DNA of 64,000 bases, taken from a bacterium. GTDB lineage: Bacteria; Patescibacteriota; Saccharimonadia; Saccharimonadales; Saccharimonadaceae. A model generated the notes under the pieces. The model saw only the letters and a program-made list of their open reading frames with translations, had not been told where the DNA came from and ran no database searches. The translations under genes were made by a program, and so were the position numbers. Every line of letters begins with the position of its first letter. The stretch's first letter is position 1. The stretch covers positions 1 to 64,000 of the forward strand of contig DAIDKB010000024.1 of assembly GCA_027451105.1 (NCBI GenBank). Reading direction: 5' to 3'. This document shows, piece by piece, positions 18,032 to 25,302 of this stretch.

Positions 18032-19030
18032 CTATTCCGACTTAGATTGACCGCCGCCCGAGTTAACTTCGTATGAGGTATTGGTGCTCTCAAAGAAGTT
18101 CACTAACTGCAATGTATCATTTGCCGCCGCCATCCATTTAGCCGGGTTCGACACCTTATAATGTGCCTCAAAGCCTAACTCTTCCAGGCGGCGATCGGCC
18201 AGATATTTAACGTATTGATTAATGTAGTCGCTATTTAAGCCCAAGATGCCATTTGGCAGCAGGTCGCGGTTGTAGGCCTCTTCCATCTCAACACCGTCTA
18301 AAATCATTTGCTTAATCTCGGCAGCAAATTCTTCAGTCTGCAAATCTTCATTTTCCTCTAACACCGTCAAGATCAGATTAATCCCAAACTTCAGGTGCAA
18401 GCTTTCATCGCGAACCACCCAGTCAATTAGTGAGCCAAAGTTACGCAGCAAATTGCGCTGGCGGAACGATAAAGCCACCATAAAACCGCTATAAAACCAA
18501 ATTCCCTCAAGAATGACATTGTAGGCAATCAGATTACGTACAAAATCTTTCTTGCCTTCGGTCGTCGTGATATCAAGCGTCTCTTCGGTCATCCGCTTGA
18601 TGTATTTCGTCTCAAATTCCTCCTTAACGGCCATTGACGGCGTATCGATATGCGCCGCATAAGCTTGGTCGCGGTCAATCGGAAAAGTCTCCAGGACATA
18701 CTCAAAACTCATACAGTGGTTGGCCTCTTCCCACATCTGCTTGGCCAAATACAAATGACACTCGGCGGCATTAACGTATGGATAAACGCCAAAGGCTAGC
18801 GCCTTATTAACCAGTAGCTCGTTCGGATTAAAATAGCTCATCAAAAATGTAATGGCGTGGCGCTCTTCCTCGCTCATTTTTTTCCAATCCGATAAATCCT
18901 GACCAAGCTGAATTTCATTTGGAAACCAGGTGTTAGATACCGCTTGATCATATAAGTCCATCGCCCACTGATATTTAACCGGTTTTAATAACAATGCGTC
19001 CTGTATGCCTGTTCCTAAGATTCCCGCCAT
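18032..19030 (-). CDS. nrdB: Class Ic-type ribonucleotide reductase small subunit
   Basis: 332 aa ferritin-like R2 subunit that generates the oxidant for ribonucleotide reduction. Metal ligands by alignment to E. coli R2 are Glu71 (Asp84 in E. coli), Glu102-x-x-His105, Glu175 and Glu209-x-x-His212. The radical tyrosine (E. coli Tyr122, four residues after the first His) is Phe109. Glu as first ligand together with Phe at the radical site is the signature of class Ic enzymes such as that of Chlamydia trachomatis, which use a Mn/Fe cofactor. Last gene of nrdA / redox tail / orf95 / nrdB, separated from orf95 by 1 bp. Confidence 0.95.
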   Translation of the reverse strand: MAGILGTGIQDALLLKPVKYQWAMDLYDQAVSNTWFPNEIQLGQDLSDWKKMSEEERHAITFLMSYFNPNELLVNKALAFGVYPYVNAAECHLYLAKQMWEEANHCMSFEYVLETFPIDRDQAYAAHIDTPSMAVKEEFETKYIKRMTEETLDITTTEGKKDFVRNLIAYNVILEGIWFYSGFMVALSFRQRNLLRNFGSLIDWVVRDESLHLKFGINLILTVLEENEDLQTEEFAAEIKQMILDGVEMEEAYNRDLLPNGILGLNSDYINQYVKYLADRRLEELGFEAHYKVSNPAKWMAAANDTLQLVNFFESTNTSYEVNSGGGQSKSE

Positions 19031-19031
19031 A

Positions 19032-19319
19032 TTATTTGACCTCCTCTAGTTCACTATTTAACATTTCATCCAAATCCGCATCAGTGATAGTGCTATCGCT
19101 TAGCTCACTAAGGCGGGTCGCTAACATTCCCATTTCGCGCTGCGCTACTTCGCGTTGAATTTGCAACTCGGCGATATTTTCGGTCGTACGTTCCGTGCTC
19201 GGCTCCAACAAATTGGCATTTAAATCTTGGTACCACTCCAGCGTATAGTCCAGCCGCGTGCTGACTGCCTGACGATCGTTAAAGTAGTAGTAATCAGTTT
19301 CTTGATTGCCGCGTGCCAT
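19032..19319 (-). CDS. Small helical protein in the nrd operon
   Basis: 95 aa, not recognised. An aromatic N-terminal segment (TDYYYFNDRQAVSTRLDYTLEWY) precedes an acidic, mostly helical C-terminus with likely coiled-coil periodicity (about residues 45-95). No cysteines and no signal peptide. It lies 4 bp after the redox-tail ORF and 1 bp before nrdB, so it is tightly coupled with the reductase. A role as an assembly or regulatory partner of R2 is only inferred. Confidence 0.7.
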   Translation of the reverse strand: MARGNQETDYYYFNDRQAVSTRLDYTLEWYQDLNANLLEPSTERTTENIAELQIQREVAQREMGMLATRLSELSDSTITDADLDEMLNSELEEVK

Positions 19320-19323
19320 AGTC

Positions 19324-19497
19324 CTACTGGCAACCTTCGCACATTGTTAAGTCGGCTGGATCAAGCGGTGCCGCTACCACACCAGCTGCACTAGCCGCTT
19401 CGTCGGCCTTTTGCTGAGCGTCGGCCATAGCGGCATCGATGGCAGCTAGCTTTTCTTCCAAGGTCATTTCGTCATTGATGATTGTTGATGCGTTCAT
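19324..19497 (-). CDS. Separate C-terminal redox tail of ribonucleotide reductase R1
   Basis: 57 aa. A strong GGGGGA Shine-Dalgarno lies 7 nt before the ATG. The sequence is an Ala/Glu/Asp-rich helix followed by a flexible Ala/Pro stretch, and ends LTMCEGCQ. A C-terminal C-x-x-C on a flexible arm is exactly what class I R1 subunits use to re-reduce their active site, and the nrdA product just upstream has no cysteines in its tail. The frame differs from nrdA and a 31-nt gap separates them, so readthrough cannot fuse them. Inferred to deliver reducing equivalents to NrdA in trans. Confidence 0.75.
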   Translation of the reverse strand: MNASTIINDEMTLEEKLAAIDAAMADAQQKADEAASAAGVVAAPLDPADLTMCEGCQ

Positions 19498-19528
19498 AAT
19501 TATTTCCCCCTAATCGATTTATTTAATG

Positions 19529-21919
19529 CTATTTCGCCTTGGCAAAGCCAAACCCAACTTTACGCGCGCCGCCCGTTGTCTCGGCTTTATTAACCTTAAC
19601 GGTGCTTTGCTCGGCGGTGTGACGTGGCTTAACGTGCAGATAATAAGTCGTCTTGAGACCACGTTGCCAAGCGGCCATATAGATATCAACCATGTCATTA
19701 ATATCGCGGGTTTCTAAGTACATATTGCGACTAATCGCCTGATCAACCCATTTTTGTGCCCTTGCAGCGACTTCAATAAAGGCGTACGGACTAAGTTGAA
19801 AACTGGTTTTGTATACATTTTTTATGCGCTGCGGAATAGCTTCAATCACTTGAACATCCCCCTGCGTACGCAGGACTTCCTCTTTAACTTCTTCCCACAA
19901 GCCCAATTCCTTCAGGTCATTAACCAAGTTGGTATTAACTTCCAAAAACTTACCATTTAAGGTTGCGCGACTAAAAATTTGTGCAAACTGCGGATCAAGC
20001 CCTGGCGTCGTACCGGCGATGTGGGCAATATTAGCGGTTGGTGCAATTGCCATCAGGGTGGCATTACGCATCCCCTTTTTGACCTTGGCGCGTAGCTTTT
20101 CCCAGTCCAAGCGCTTTGTGCGATTAACTTCAACTGGCACCTGGCGATCAGCCGCTAACTTATCAACCGTATCAATCGGCAAAATTCCTTGACTCCAACC
20201 ACTGCCCTTAAAGGTCGGATAAGCGCCAAACTTTTTCGCCAAAATGGTCGACTCGTCGATTGCTTGGTAGCTAATAAATTCAGTTAACTGATCCATCAGA
20301 TCGTAGGCTTCTTCAGATTCGTAACTATGGCCCAACTTTTCAATTACATCAGTAAAGCCCATCAGCCCCAGGCCAAGCGCGCGGTTTTGCTTGTTGCTAT
20401 TCATCGCCTCAGGTATCGGTGTACTCGTAATATCCACCAAGTTATCAAGCTGGCGAATAGCACTTCTAGTACTACTTTCCAGGCGGTCCCAGTCCCAGGT
20501 CTTGTCGGCCTTCAAATGAGCTGACAAGTTAATACTGACCAGGTTACAAACCGCCGTATTATCCTTGTCTTGCGGCAAAGTAATCTCGGTACACAAGTTG
20601 GATAAATGAATTGTACTGGTATTATTGTTCAACGCCCGAACGTTAATCGTGTCCTTCCAGGTCAGCCATGGGTGGCTTGTCGCCTGCAGTGTAATCAGAA
20701 TTTGGCGGAATTGTTCACGGGCTTTAGTTTTAGTAAAATCGCGCATCTTGCCAGCTTCAGCATCTTTGATGTACGAAGCATATCGAGCACTAAAGGCAGC
20801 ACCGTACAGTTCCGGCAAATCTTTGACTTCAGCCGGATCAAACAGATACCAATCTTCGTCGGCCTGCACTCGTTTCATAAATTCGTCACTAATAAAGACG
20901 GCCGTATTCGCTAGTCGCGTACGCAGATATGGATCACCTGAGTTTTGCTTTAGGTCCAAAAACTGCGGAAAGTTCAGGTGCCAGTTTTCCATGTAAAGTG
21001 CCGCAGCGCCTTGTTTTTTGCCCTTTCGGCTGACGGCGAATAGTGCCGTATCAATCATCTTCATAAATGGGATCGGACCAGTTGATTCGGTGTTGGTCGT
21101 TTTAACTGGACTACCGGCCGCACGCAGTTTGTTCATGCTAATGCCGATGCCCCCAGTGCCCTTGGCAATCCACATGACATCACGTACACCCTTGGCAATC
21201 GACTCCATGTCGTCCTGAACTTCGATCAAAAAACAGTTGGACAGTTGCGGAAATGATCCACCAGCATTGACCCGTGTCGAGCCGCCCGGCACATAATCCA
21301 ATCGGCTCATATGCTCGTAAAAATCAAGCGCACAAGCCGTTGGATCTTCGGCATTAAAACTAAGGCCCATAGCGATGCGCATGTGCGTGTATTGCGGCAC
21401 CTCAATCGGCTCGCCACTTTGGCGGCGCAAGGCATAACGGTTTTTATTCGTGACGACACCCAGGTATTTACTTAGGCTATCGCGCGATGGATCAAGGGCT
21501 TTAGCCAGCTTTTTTAAATTAAACACCTTACCATTCATGCGCTCATCAAGCAAGCCGTTGTCGCGACCAAACTTCAGGTAATCGGCAAACTTGGTCTCGT
21601 GCAACTTTTTCAGCTCGGCCTCACTTGAATAGTCACCTAGGATGTTTTTATAGATATTCTTGAGCAACAACCTCGCTGCAATGATGTCAAAATCAGGATC
21701 GTCTTTGACGTTCTGAAGCGCGGTATTAATCACCGCCTCATCAAGTTGCTCACTAGTAATACCATCAAACAGAGTCAGCTGTAGTTCGGCCGCAACCTGC
21801 ACAACCTTTGAAATTTGGTCGGCTAAACCTTCGCTGGCTTGGACTAACGCTAGGTTAATCTTGTTGGCATCAAATGGCTCGCGCGTGCCGTCCCTCTTAA
21901 CTACCTTTATTTCACTCAT
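19529..21919 (-). CDS. nrdA: Class I ribonucleotide reductase large subunit
   Basis: 796 aa. One N-terminal ATP-cone (residues 4-90) for allosteric activity control is followed by the ten-stranded barrel. Active-site features are Cys229 in LSNCFLIE, the NLCTE loop (Asn, thiyl-radical Cys, Glu) and AVCNLVS for the second redox cysteine. The radical-transfer tyrosine pair is Tyr759-Tyr760 in TTYYLHV. The protein ends 36 residues later in a Lys/Gly-rich tail with no cysteine, unlike the usual R1. The missing redox pair is in the next ORF. A 270-bp leader with NrdR-like boxes precedes the gene. Confidence 0.97.
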   Translation of the reverse strand: MSEIKVVKRDGTREPFDANKINLALVQASEGLADQISKVVQVAAELQLTLFDGITSEQLDEAVINTALQNVKDDPDFDIIAARLLLKNIYKNILGDYSSEAELKKLHETKFADYLKFGRDNGLLDERMNGKVFNLKKLAKALDPSRDSLSKYLGVVTNKNRYALRRQSGEPIEVPQYTHMRIAMGLSFNAEDPTACALDFYEHMSRLDYVPGGSTRVNAGGSFPQLSNCFLIEVQDDMESIAKGVRDVMWIAKGTGGIGISMNKLRAAGSPVKTTNTESTGPIPFMKMIDTALFAVSRKGKKQGAAALYMENWHLNFPQFLDLKQNSGDPYLRTRLANTAVFISDEFMKRVQADEDWYLFDPAEVKDLPELYGAAFSARYASYIKDAEAGKMRDFTKTKAREQFRQILITLQATSHPWLTWKDTINVRALNNNTSTIHLSNLCTEITLPQDKDNTAVCNLVSINLSAHLKADKTWDWDRLESSTRSAIRQLDNLVDITSTPIPEAMNSNKQNRALGLGLMGFTDVIEKLGHSYESEEAYDLMDQLTEFISYQAIDESTILAKKFGAYPTFKGSGWSQGILPIDTVDKLAADRQVPVEVNRTKRLDWEKLRAKVKKGMRNATLMAIAPTANIAHIAGTTPGLDPQFAQIFSRATLNGKFLEVNTNLVNDLKELGLWEEVKEEVLRTQGDVQVIEAIPQRIKNVYKTSFQLSPYAFIEVAARAQKWVDQAISRNMYLETRDINDMVDIYMAAWQRGLKTTYYLHVKPRHTAEQSTVKVNKAETTGGARKVGFGFAKAK

Positions 21920-21957
21920 GCCTTTATCCCCTAAACTAGTTAATTTCTAAATTCGAG

Positions 21958-22020
21958 CCACGACTTTACGGGTGCAAGAAAAACGCTGTCCTAGCGGATT
22001 GCTACCCTCCTTGCGTAAAT
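21958..22020 (-). promoter_or_regulatory. Possible structured 5' leader of nrdA
   Basis: The transcript here contains GCAAG and CTTGC arms enclosing a CGCT-AGGAC-AGCG hairpin and a run of U, about 40-100 nt before the ATG. I do not recognise a known riboswitch. It could be a regulatory leader or simply a G/C-richer stretch. Confidence 0.3.
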
Positions 22021-22038
22021 GTCTGTTTTGTTTGAACT

Positions 22039-22054
22039 ACCGTATATGTAGTGT
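22039..22054. promoter_or_regulatory. NrdR-box-like site
   Basis: ACCGTATATGTAGTGT matches the NrdR consensus ACACTATATATAGTGT at 13 of 16 positions. It lies 120 bp upstream of nrdA, near candidate -10 sequences. Confidence 0.55.
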
Positions 22055-22170
22055 CTGATAATGACTATATACCCCTAGATATATTCATTCAAGCCTAATG
22101 CTCATGTTTTTTTAACTACGAATGTGACTTAGGTCAATTTATACCTTATAGCGTAGTGTTTATTATTTAC

Positions 22171-22188
22171 AACGCTATATATAGCGTT
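22171..22188. promoter_or_regulatory. Perfect 18-bp palindrome, NrdR-box-like
   Basis: AACGCTATATATAGCGTT, between the stop codon of the GGDEF gene and nrdA. It differs from the NrdR consensus only by a symmetric pair. A weaker half match (22141-22156) is centred 31 bp away, the usual helical spacing of NrdR box pairs. Confidence 0.55.
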
Positions 22189-23004
22189 TTATATATGATA
22201 TTCAGCCGAATCGACCGGTTCACCTTTGGATGAGCGCTTCAATGCCTTTTGTGCATACATTTTTTTATCAACAACGTCCAATAATTCGGCCAATGGTCGC
22301 TTCAGATCTTCATTGTCAAAGACCGCACCACCATAAGAAAATTTAATATTACGTAGCTGCTCTACCAGCTGCTGATCAAAGCTAGTGTCGACATCAGTAT
22401 CAGTAAGTAATGATCCGGCCTCAAGCTTGGCCATAATGCGACCAGGTAAGTCTTTCACGTAATCTGCAATGTCAAGCTTGGCCGGCTCATATTTTAAATC
22501 ACCATCAACGCTCACAGCACGCCCCTCGGGTAAAGCCAGCACAAATTCATCACCAGCCCCATTTAGGCGAGCTACTATATCATCTTTACGTGCAGTTGCC
22601 CTTAAAGCACCGGCAAGGTGCTTAATAGCAATGTCGCCCCACTCATGAGAGTGTTTATCATTGAGCTTCTTTAAACCATCCATGTCAACAAAAATCAATG
22701 CAATTCGCCTATCTTCATTCTCGGCAGTTTCCTGTAGCCAATCGGCAAATTTTGCTTCAAAGCCGCGAGAATTTAAAAGCTCGGTCCTAGAGTCTATATA
22801 GAGGTTCTCTTTTGCCTCATAGAGTGCAGATTCAAGTTTGCTAATATGCCCCGCCATACCGCCAATCAGATCAGCGATTCTTTTGCGGTGTGCTTCACTG
22901 AAACCCTCTGGCGAAGCTGCACCATTTTTAATCACCTCAATAGCAGTACTGATTTCATCTGGTGTCGGTGGGGTAAATTCGCTGAACTCTGGCAGGTTTT
23001 TCAT
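22189..23004 (-). CDS. GGDEF-domain protein (putative diguanylate cyclase)
   Basis: 271 aa. An N-terminal helical region of about 90 residues with no membrane segment precedes a GGDEF domain: DSRTELLNSRGFEAKF, then LIFVDMDGLKKLND (metal-binding Asp) and the signature loop NGAGDEF. The motif is therefore AGDEF rather than GGDEF; some AGDEF enzymes are active. The RxxD inhibitory site is not evident. The start at 23004 is fixed by a consensus promoter ending 10 nt upstream, while a longer frame to 23115 would run through that promoter. An orn gene that could hydrolyse pGpG is also in the window. Confidence 0.85.
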   Translation of the reverse strand: MKNLPEFSEFTPPTPDEISTAIEVIKNGAASPEGFSEAHRKRIADLIGGMAGHISKLESALYEAKENLYIDSRTELLNSRGFEAKFADWLQETAENEDRRIALIFVDMDGLKKLNDKHSHEWGDIAIKHLAGALRATARKDDIVARLNGAGDEFVLALPEGRAVSVDGDLKYEPAKLDIADYVKDLPGRIMAKLEAGSLLTDTDVDTSFDQQLVEQLRNIKFSYGGAVFDNEDLKRPLAELLDVVDKKMYAQKALKRSSKGEPVDSAEYHI

Positions 23005-23014
23005 CGATGATTGG

Positions 23015-23043
23015 ATTATACCAGATTTTGTGATAAAAGTCAA
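23015..23043 (-). promoter_or_regulatory. Consensus sigma-70 promoter of the GGDEF gene
   Basis: TTGACT (23038-23043), a 17-bp spacer and TATAAT (23015-23020) on the minus strand. The predicted leader is only 3-4 nt. It lies 12 bp from the tRNA-linked repeat at 23056-23232. Confidence 0.8.
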
Positions 23044-23055
23044 TGACACGCAGTG

Positions 23056-23232
23056 TGGCAGAGAGAATAGGATATCACTTCGCTCCTCCGCTTGCTTACA
23101 AAAATATGTAAACACATTTTTGTTTCACGACGCTACGCCAAACCTTGCGACTTATGTTGCACAAAAGCATCGCAGGTTCAAACCAGAAATTGCAGTCAAT
23201 TTAAAAGGCGACCGAATGGTCGCTTTTTAAAT
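23056..23232 (-). repeat. tRNA-associated composite palindromic element, copy A
   Basis: Directly downstream of tRNA-Ser(GGA). In tRNA orientation it has the terminator hairpin (GCGACC-ATTC-GGTCGC, 23208-23223) and an inverted T-arm copy (23171-23184). The shared block GGCGTAGCG (23131-23139) follows, then a hairpin with a TGTTTACA loop, GCGGAGGAG and GATATC. It ends with a degenerate direct copy of the tRNA from the T-loop to the discriminator region (23056-23073). No protein is supported across it. Confidence 0.7.
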
Positions 23233-23322
23233 TGGCGGAGAGAACAGGATTCGAACCTGCGATAACGTTGCCGCCATACACGCTTTCCAAGCGTGCGCCT
23301 TCAACCGCTCGGCCATCTCTCC
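23233..23322 (-). tRNA. tRNA-Ser(GGA)
   Basis: 90 nt with encoded CCA. The 7-bp acceptor stem (GGAGAGA/TCTCTCC), long variable arm, T-loop GGTTCGAATCC and discriminator G fit tRNA-Ser. The anticodon loop TTGGAAA gives anticodon GGA, reading UCC and UCU. Confidence 0.96.
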
Positions 23323-23396
23323 AAACCTATATTTTATTCTAGCAAATATCGTCTAAATACGGCTCAAACCTATATTTTTACAAAATAAAAACGCCT

Positions 23397-23436
23397 GTTC
23401 TGGCCACGAGGGGGGGTTATCCCACGTGGCCAGAAC
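23397..23436 (-). terminator. Terminator of the pyruvyltransferase-like gene
   Basis: A 12-bp perfect stem (23397-23408 with 23425-23436) and a 16-nt loop containing a G run, followed on the minus strand by GCGTTTTTATTTT. Confidence 0.85.
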
Positions 23437-23481
23437 GGCGCACCTATTTTTACGGAATAGTAACCGTGTGACCAGTGCTCC

Positions 23482-24312
23482 TCAGAGGCGAAACAGCGCG
23501 CGGACCTCGTCTGCGAACTTGTTTACCTCGGTGCGGTAGTCGTCGAGCACGTCGGGGTACGCCCGAGCACGCTCTGCCGCGTCCTGCCACTGCTCGCCCT
23601 CTTCGAGCACCACCGGCTTGTGCCGGAAGTAGTTGAACTTCGAGGAGAACGGGCGCGTCACCACCACCTTCTTGCCCAGCAAGGTTGCCCACAGAGCACC
23701 GTGGTAGGCACTCGTCAGGACAACCTCAGCCGATCCAAGGAAAGCGATGACCTGGCTGACAGCAGCTCGCTTCGCGGCCGGCGAGGCGAACCGTCGGTTG
23801 TTGACCATCCGTGACAGGAAGGTGTCGTTCACCCAGGGGAACTGCCAGTTATCGTAGATAACGGCCTCCTGAGTCACCTTGTAGTCCTGCTGCAGTTCGG
23901 GCAACAGAACGCTCGAGCACGGTACCCAGCGGGTTCGTCCCGGCAGGTAGTCGCGAATCCCAACCAGCGCCAAGTCGTCCAGGTAGCTAGGCAGGATTGC
24001 CGTGGCGTTGTCGGCGCCGTGAGCATTGAGCCCCGCCCCCCACACGACTGTGCGCGCCGGGTCGGCGTGGCGAATGACTCGCTCCATCCCCCACTTGAAG
24101 GCAGGAAGGGTCGTCTCGAGCAGTCCACCGCCACCGATGATGACGTTGGCGCCACGAAGGCGACGGATTGGCAAGACTTTCGCCCCGACTCGGTCCAGCT
24201 GCATCTTCTTGGCCGACTGCAGCCAAGGAAAGTACAGCGATGGGTCGCTCGCGAAGTCGCCCAGGTTGCCGTTGAACGGGTCCAGGCGATTGCTGACGAT
24301 CAAGGTACTCAC
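23482..24312 (-). CDS. Polysaccharide pyruvyltransferase-family protein (GC-rich)
   Basis: 276 aa. It resembles the WcaK/AmsJ/CsaB pyruvyltransferase family: IIGGGGLLET near residue 60, VWGAGLN, GIRD, and the C-terminal block TSAYHGALWATLLGKKVVV, where the His and Gly-rich turn are typical. It would add pyruvyl or otherwise modify a cell-surface polysaccharide. GC content and codon choice are clearly higher than in neighbouring genes. It has its own terminator and a strong AGGAGG, all signs of recent transfer. I chose the GTG at 24312 because the AGGAGG lies inside the longer ATG-started frame. Confidence 0.8.
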   Translation of the reverse strand: MSTLIVSNRLDPFNGNLGDFASDPSLYFPWLQSAKKMQLDRVGAKVLPIRRLRGANVIIGGGGLLETTLPAFKWGMERVIRHADPARTVVWGAGLNAHGADNATAILPSYLDDLALVGIRDYLPGRTRWVPCSSVLLPELQQDYKVTQEAVIYDNWQFPWVNDTFLSRMVNNRRFASPAAKRAAVSQVIAFLGSAEVVLTSAYHGALWATLLGKKVVVTRPFSSKFNYFRHKPVVLEEGEQWQDAAERARAYPDVLDDYRTEVNKFADEVRALFRL

Positions 24313-24424
24313 AGTTCCTCCTAACATAAGAGTTGGATAGTCTGATGATTTGTAAATTATATCATAAATGTTACTTATTTACAACATAGCCAGCTCAGTT
24401 GTCATTTCCACTCCACAAATGGTG

Positions 24425-24453
24425 TTGCGCGATATTAAATATCATTCCATAAT
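24425..24453 (+). promoter_or_regulatory. Promoter of the ABC exporter operon
   Basis: TTGCGC, a 17-bp spacer and CATAAT, 6 nt before the GTG start. The spacer begins with a perfect palindrome, GATATT-A-AATATC, a possible operator. Confidence 0.55.
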
Positions 24454-24459
24454 AAAGGT

Positions 24460-25302
24460 GTGACAAAAATACCAAAAAACCCACCAGTTATAGAGCTTCA
24501 CGGTCTTAAAAAAAGATTTGGTATTGGCGATGCCGAGCATTTTGCGCTCGATGGTGTTGATTTAACGATTAATAACGGTGAGTTCATTGCCATTATGGGC
24601 CCTAGCGGCTGCGGGAAGACAACCCTACTTAATATCCTAGGGTTACTCGATCGCTCGACCGACGGTGAGTACAAGCTTGATGGTCGTGAGGTTAGCACTA
24701 TTAGCGCACGGCACCAGGCTTATATCCGCAGTCACCAAATTGGTTTTATTTTTCAAAGCTTCAACCTGATTCCGCGCCTTAGCGTGATTGAAAACGTCGC
24801 CCTTCCCTTAACCTATAAGGGCTTCTTGCGCACCAAACGGCTTAAAATCGCTAGTCGGATCCTGCACAATTTTCACCTTGGCGAACGCGAATACTACATG
24901 CCGAGCCAATTATCCGGTGGACAGACCCAGCGTGTCGCCATTGCTCGCGCCCTTGTTAACGAACCGTCGATTATCCTAGCCGATGAGCCAACCGGTAACC
25001 TTGATTCACGCTCAAGTCACGTCATTATGGAAGAGTTGTCCGACCTACACAAGCAAGGTAACACGATTATTATGGTGACGCATAATCCACGCCTGACCAG
25101 CTACGCCAGCCGCGTCATCACAATGCTAGACGGTAAAATTAATACTGATACTAAGGGTATTGATGATGACATGGCGCCCTTTGCTGACGCTTGGTCAACC
25201 AGTGTTAAAAAGCATAAAAAAGTCAAACTTGTTCGACCATGGGGCAAACGTCACCACAAATCCAGAGCCGTACTGGTGAGCTCCGGACGGAGAAAAAAAT
25301 AA
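24460..25302 (+). CDS. MacB/LolD-type ABC transporter ATPase
   Basis: 280 aa nucleotide-binding subunit. Walker A is GPSGCGKTT, the Q-loop follows [12 protein letters not shown], the signature is LSGGQ, Walker B is [10 protein letters not shown] and the H-loop MVTHNP. The IFQSFNL and DEPTGNLDS segments are typical of the MacB/LolD/FtsE group. A basic C-terminal extension of about 40 residues follows the domain. The start is GTG. The stop overlaps the permease ATG (TAATG), so the two genes encode one exporter with substrate unknown (peptide, lipid or antibiotic). Confidence 0.92.
   Translation: MTKIPKNPPVIELHGLKKRFGIGDAEHFALDGVDLTINNGEFIAIMGPSGCGKTTLLNILGLLDRSTDGEYKLDGREVSTISARHQAYIRSHQIGFIFQSFNLIPRLSVIENVALPLTYKGFLRTKRLKIASRILHNFHLGEREYYMPSQLSGGQTQRVAIARALVNEPSIILADEPTGNLDSRSSHVIMEELSDLHKQGNTIIMVTHNPRLTSYASRVITMLDGKINTDTKGIDDDMAPFADAWSTSVKKHKKVKLVRPWGKRHHKSRAVLVSSGRRKK

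Noticed and set aside
22171-22188. Perfect palindrome as a transcription terminator
   Set aside because: No loop and no U tract on the minus strand after the GGDEF gene. An operator fits better.
22838-23230. 130-codon plus-strand frame
   Set aside because: Antisense to the GGDEF gene and across repeat A; no independent signals.
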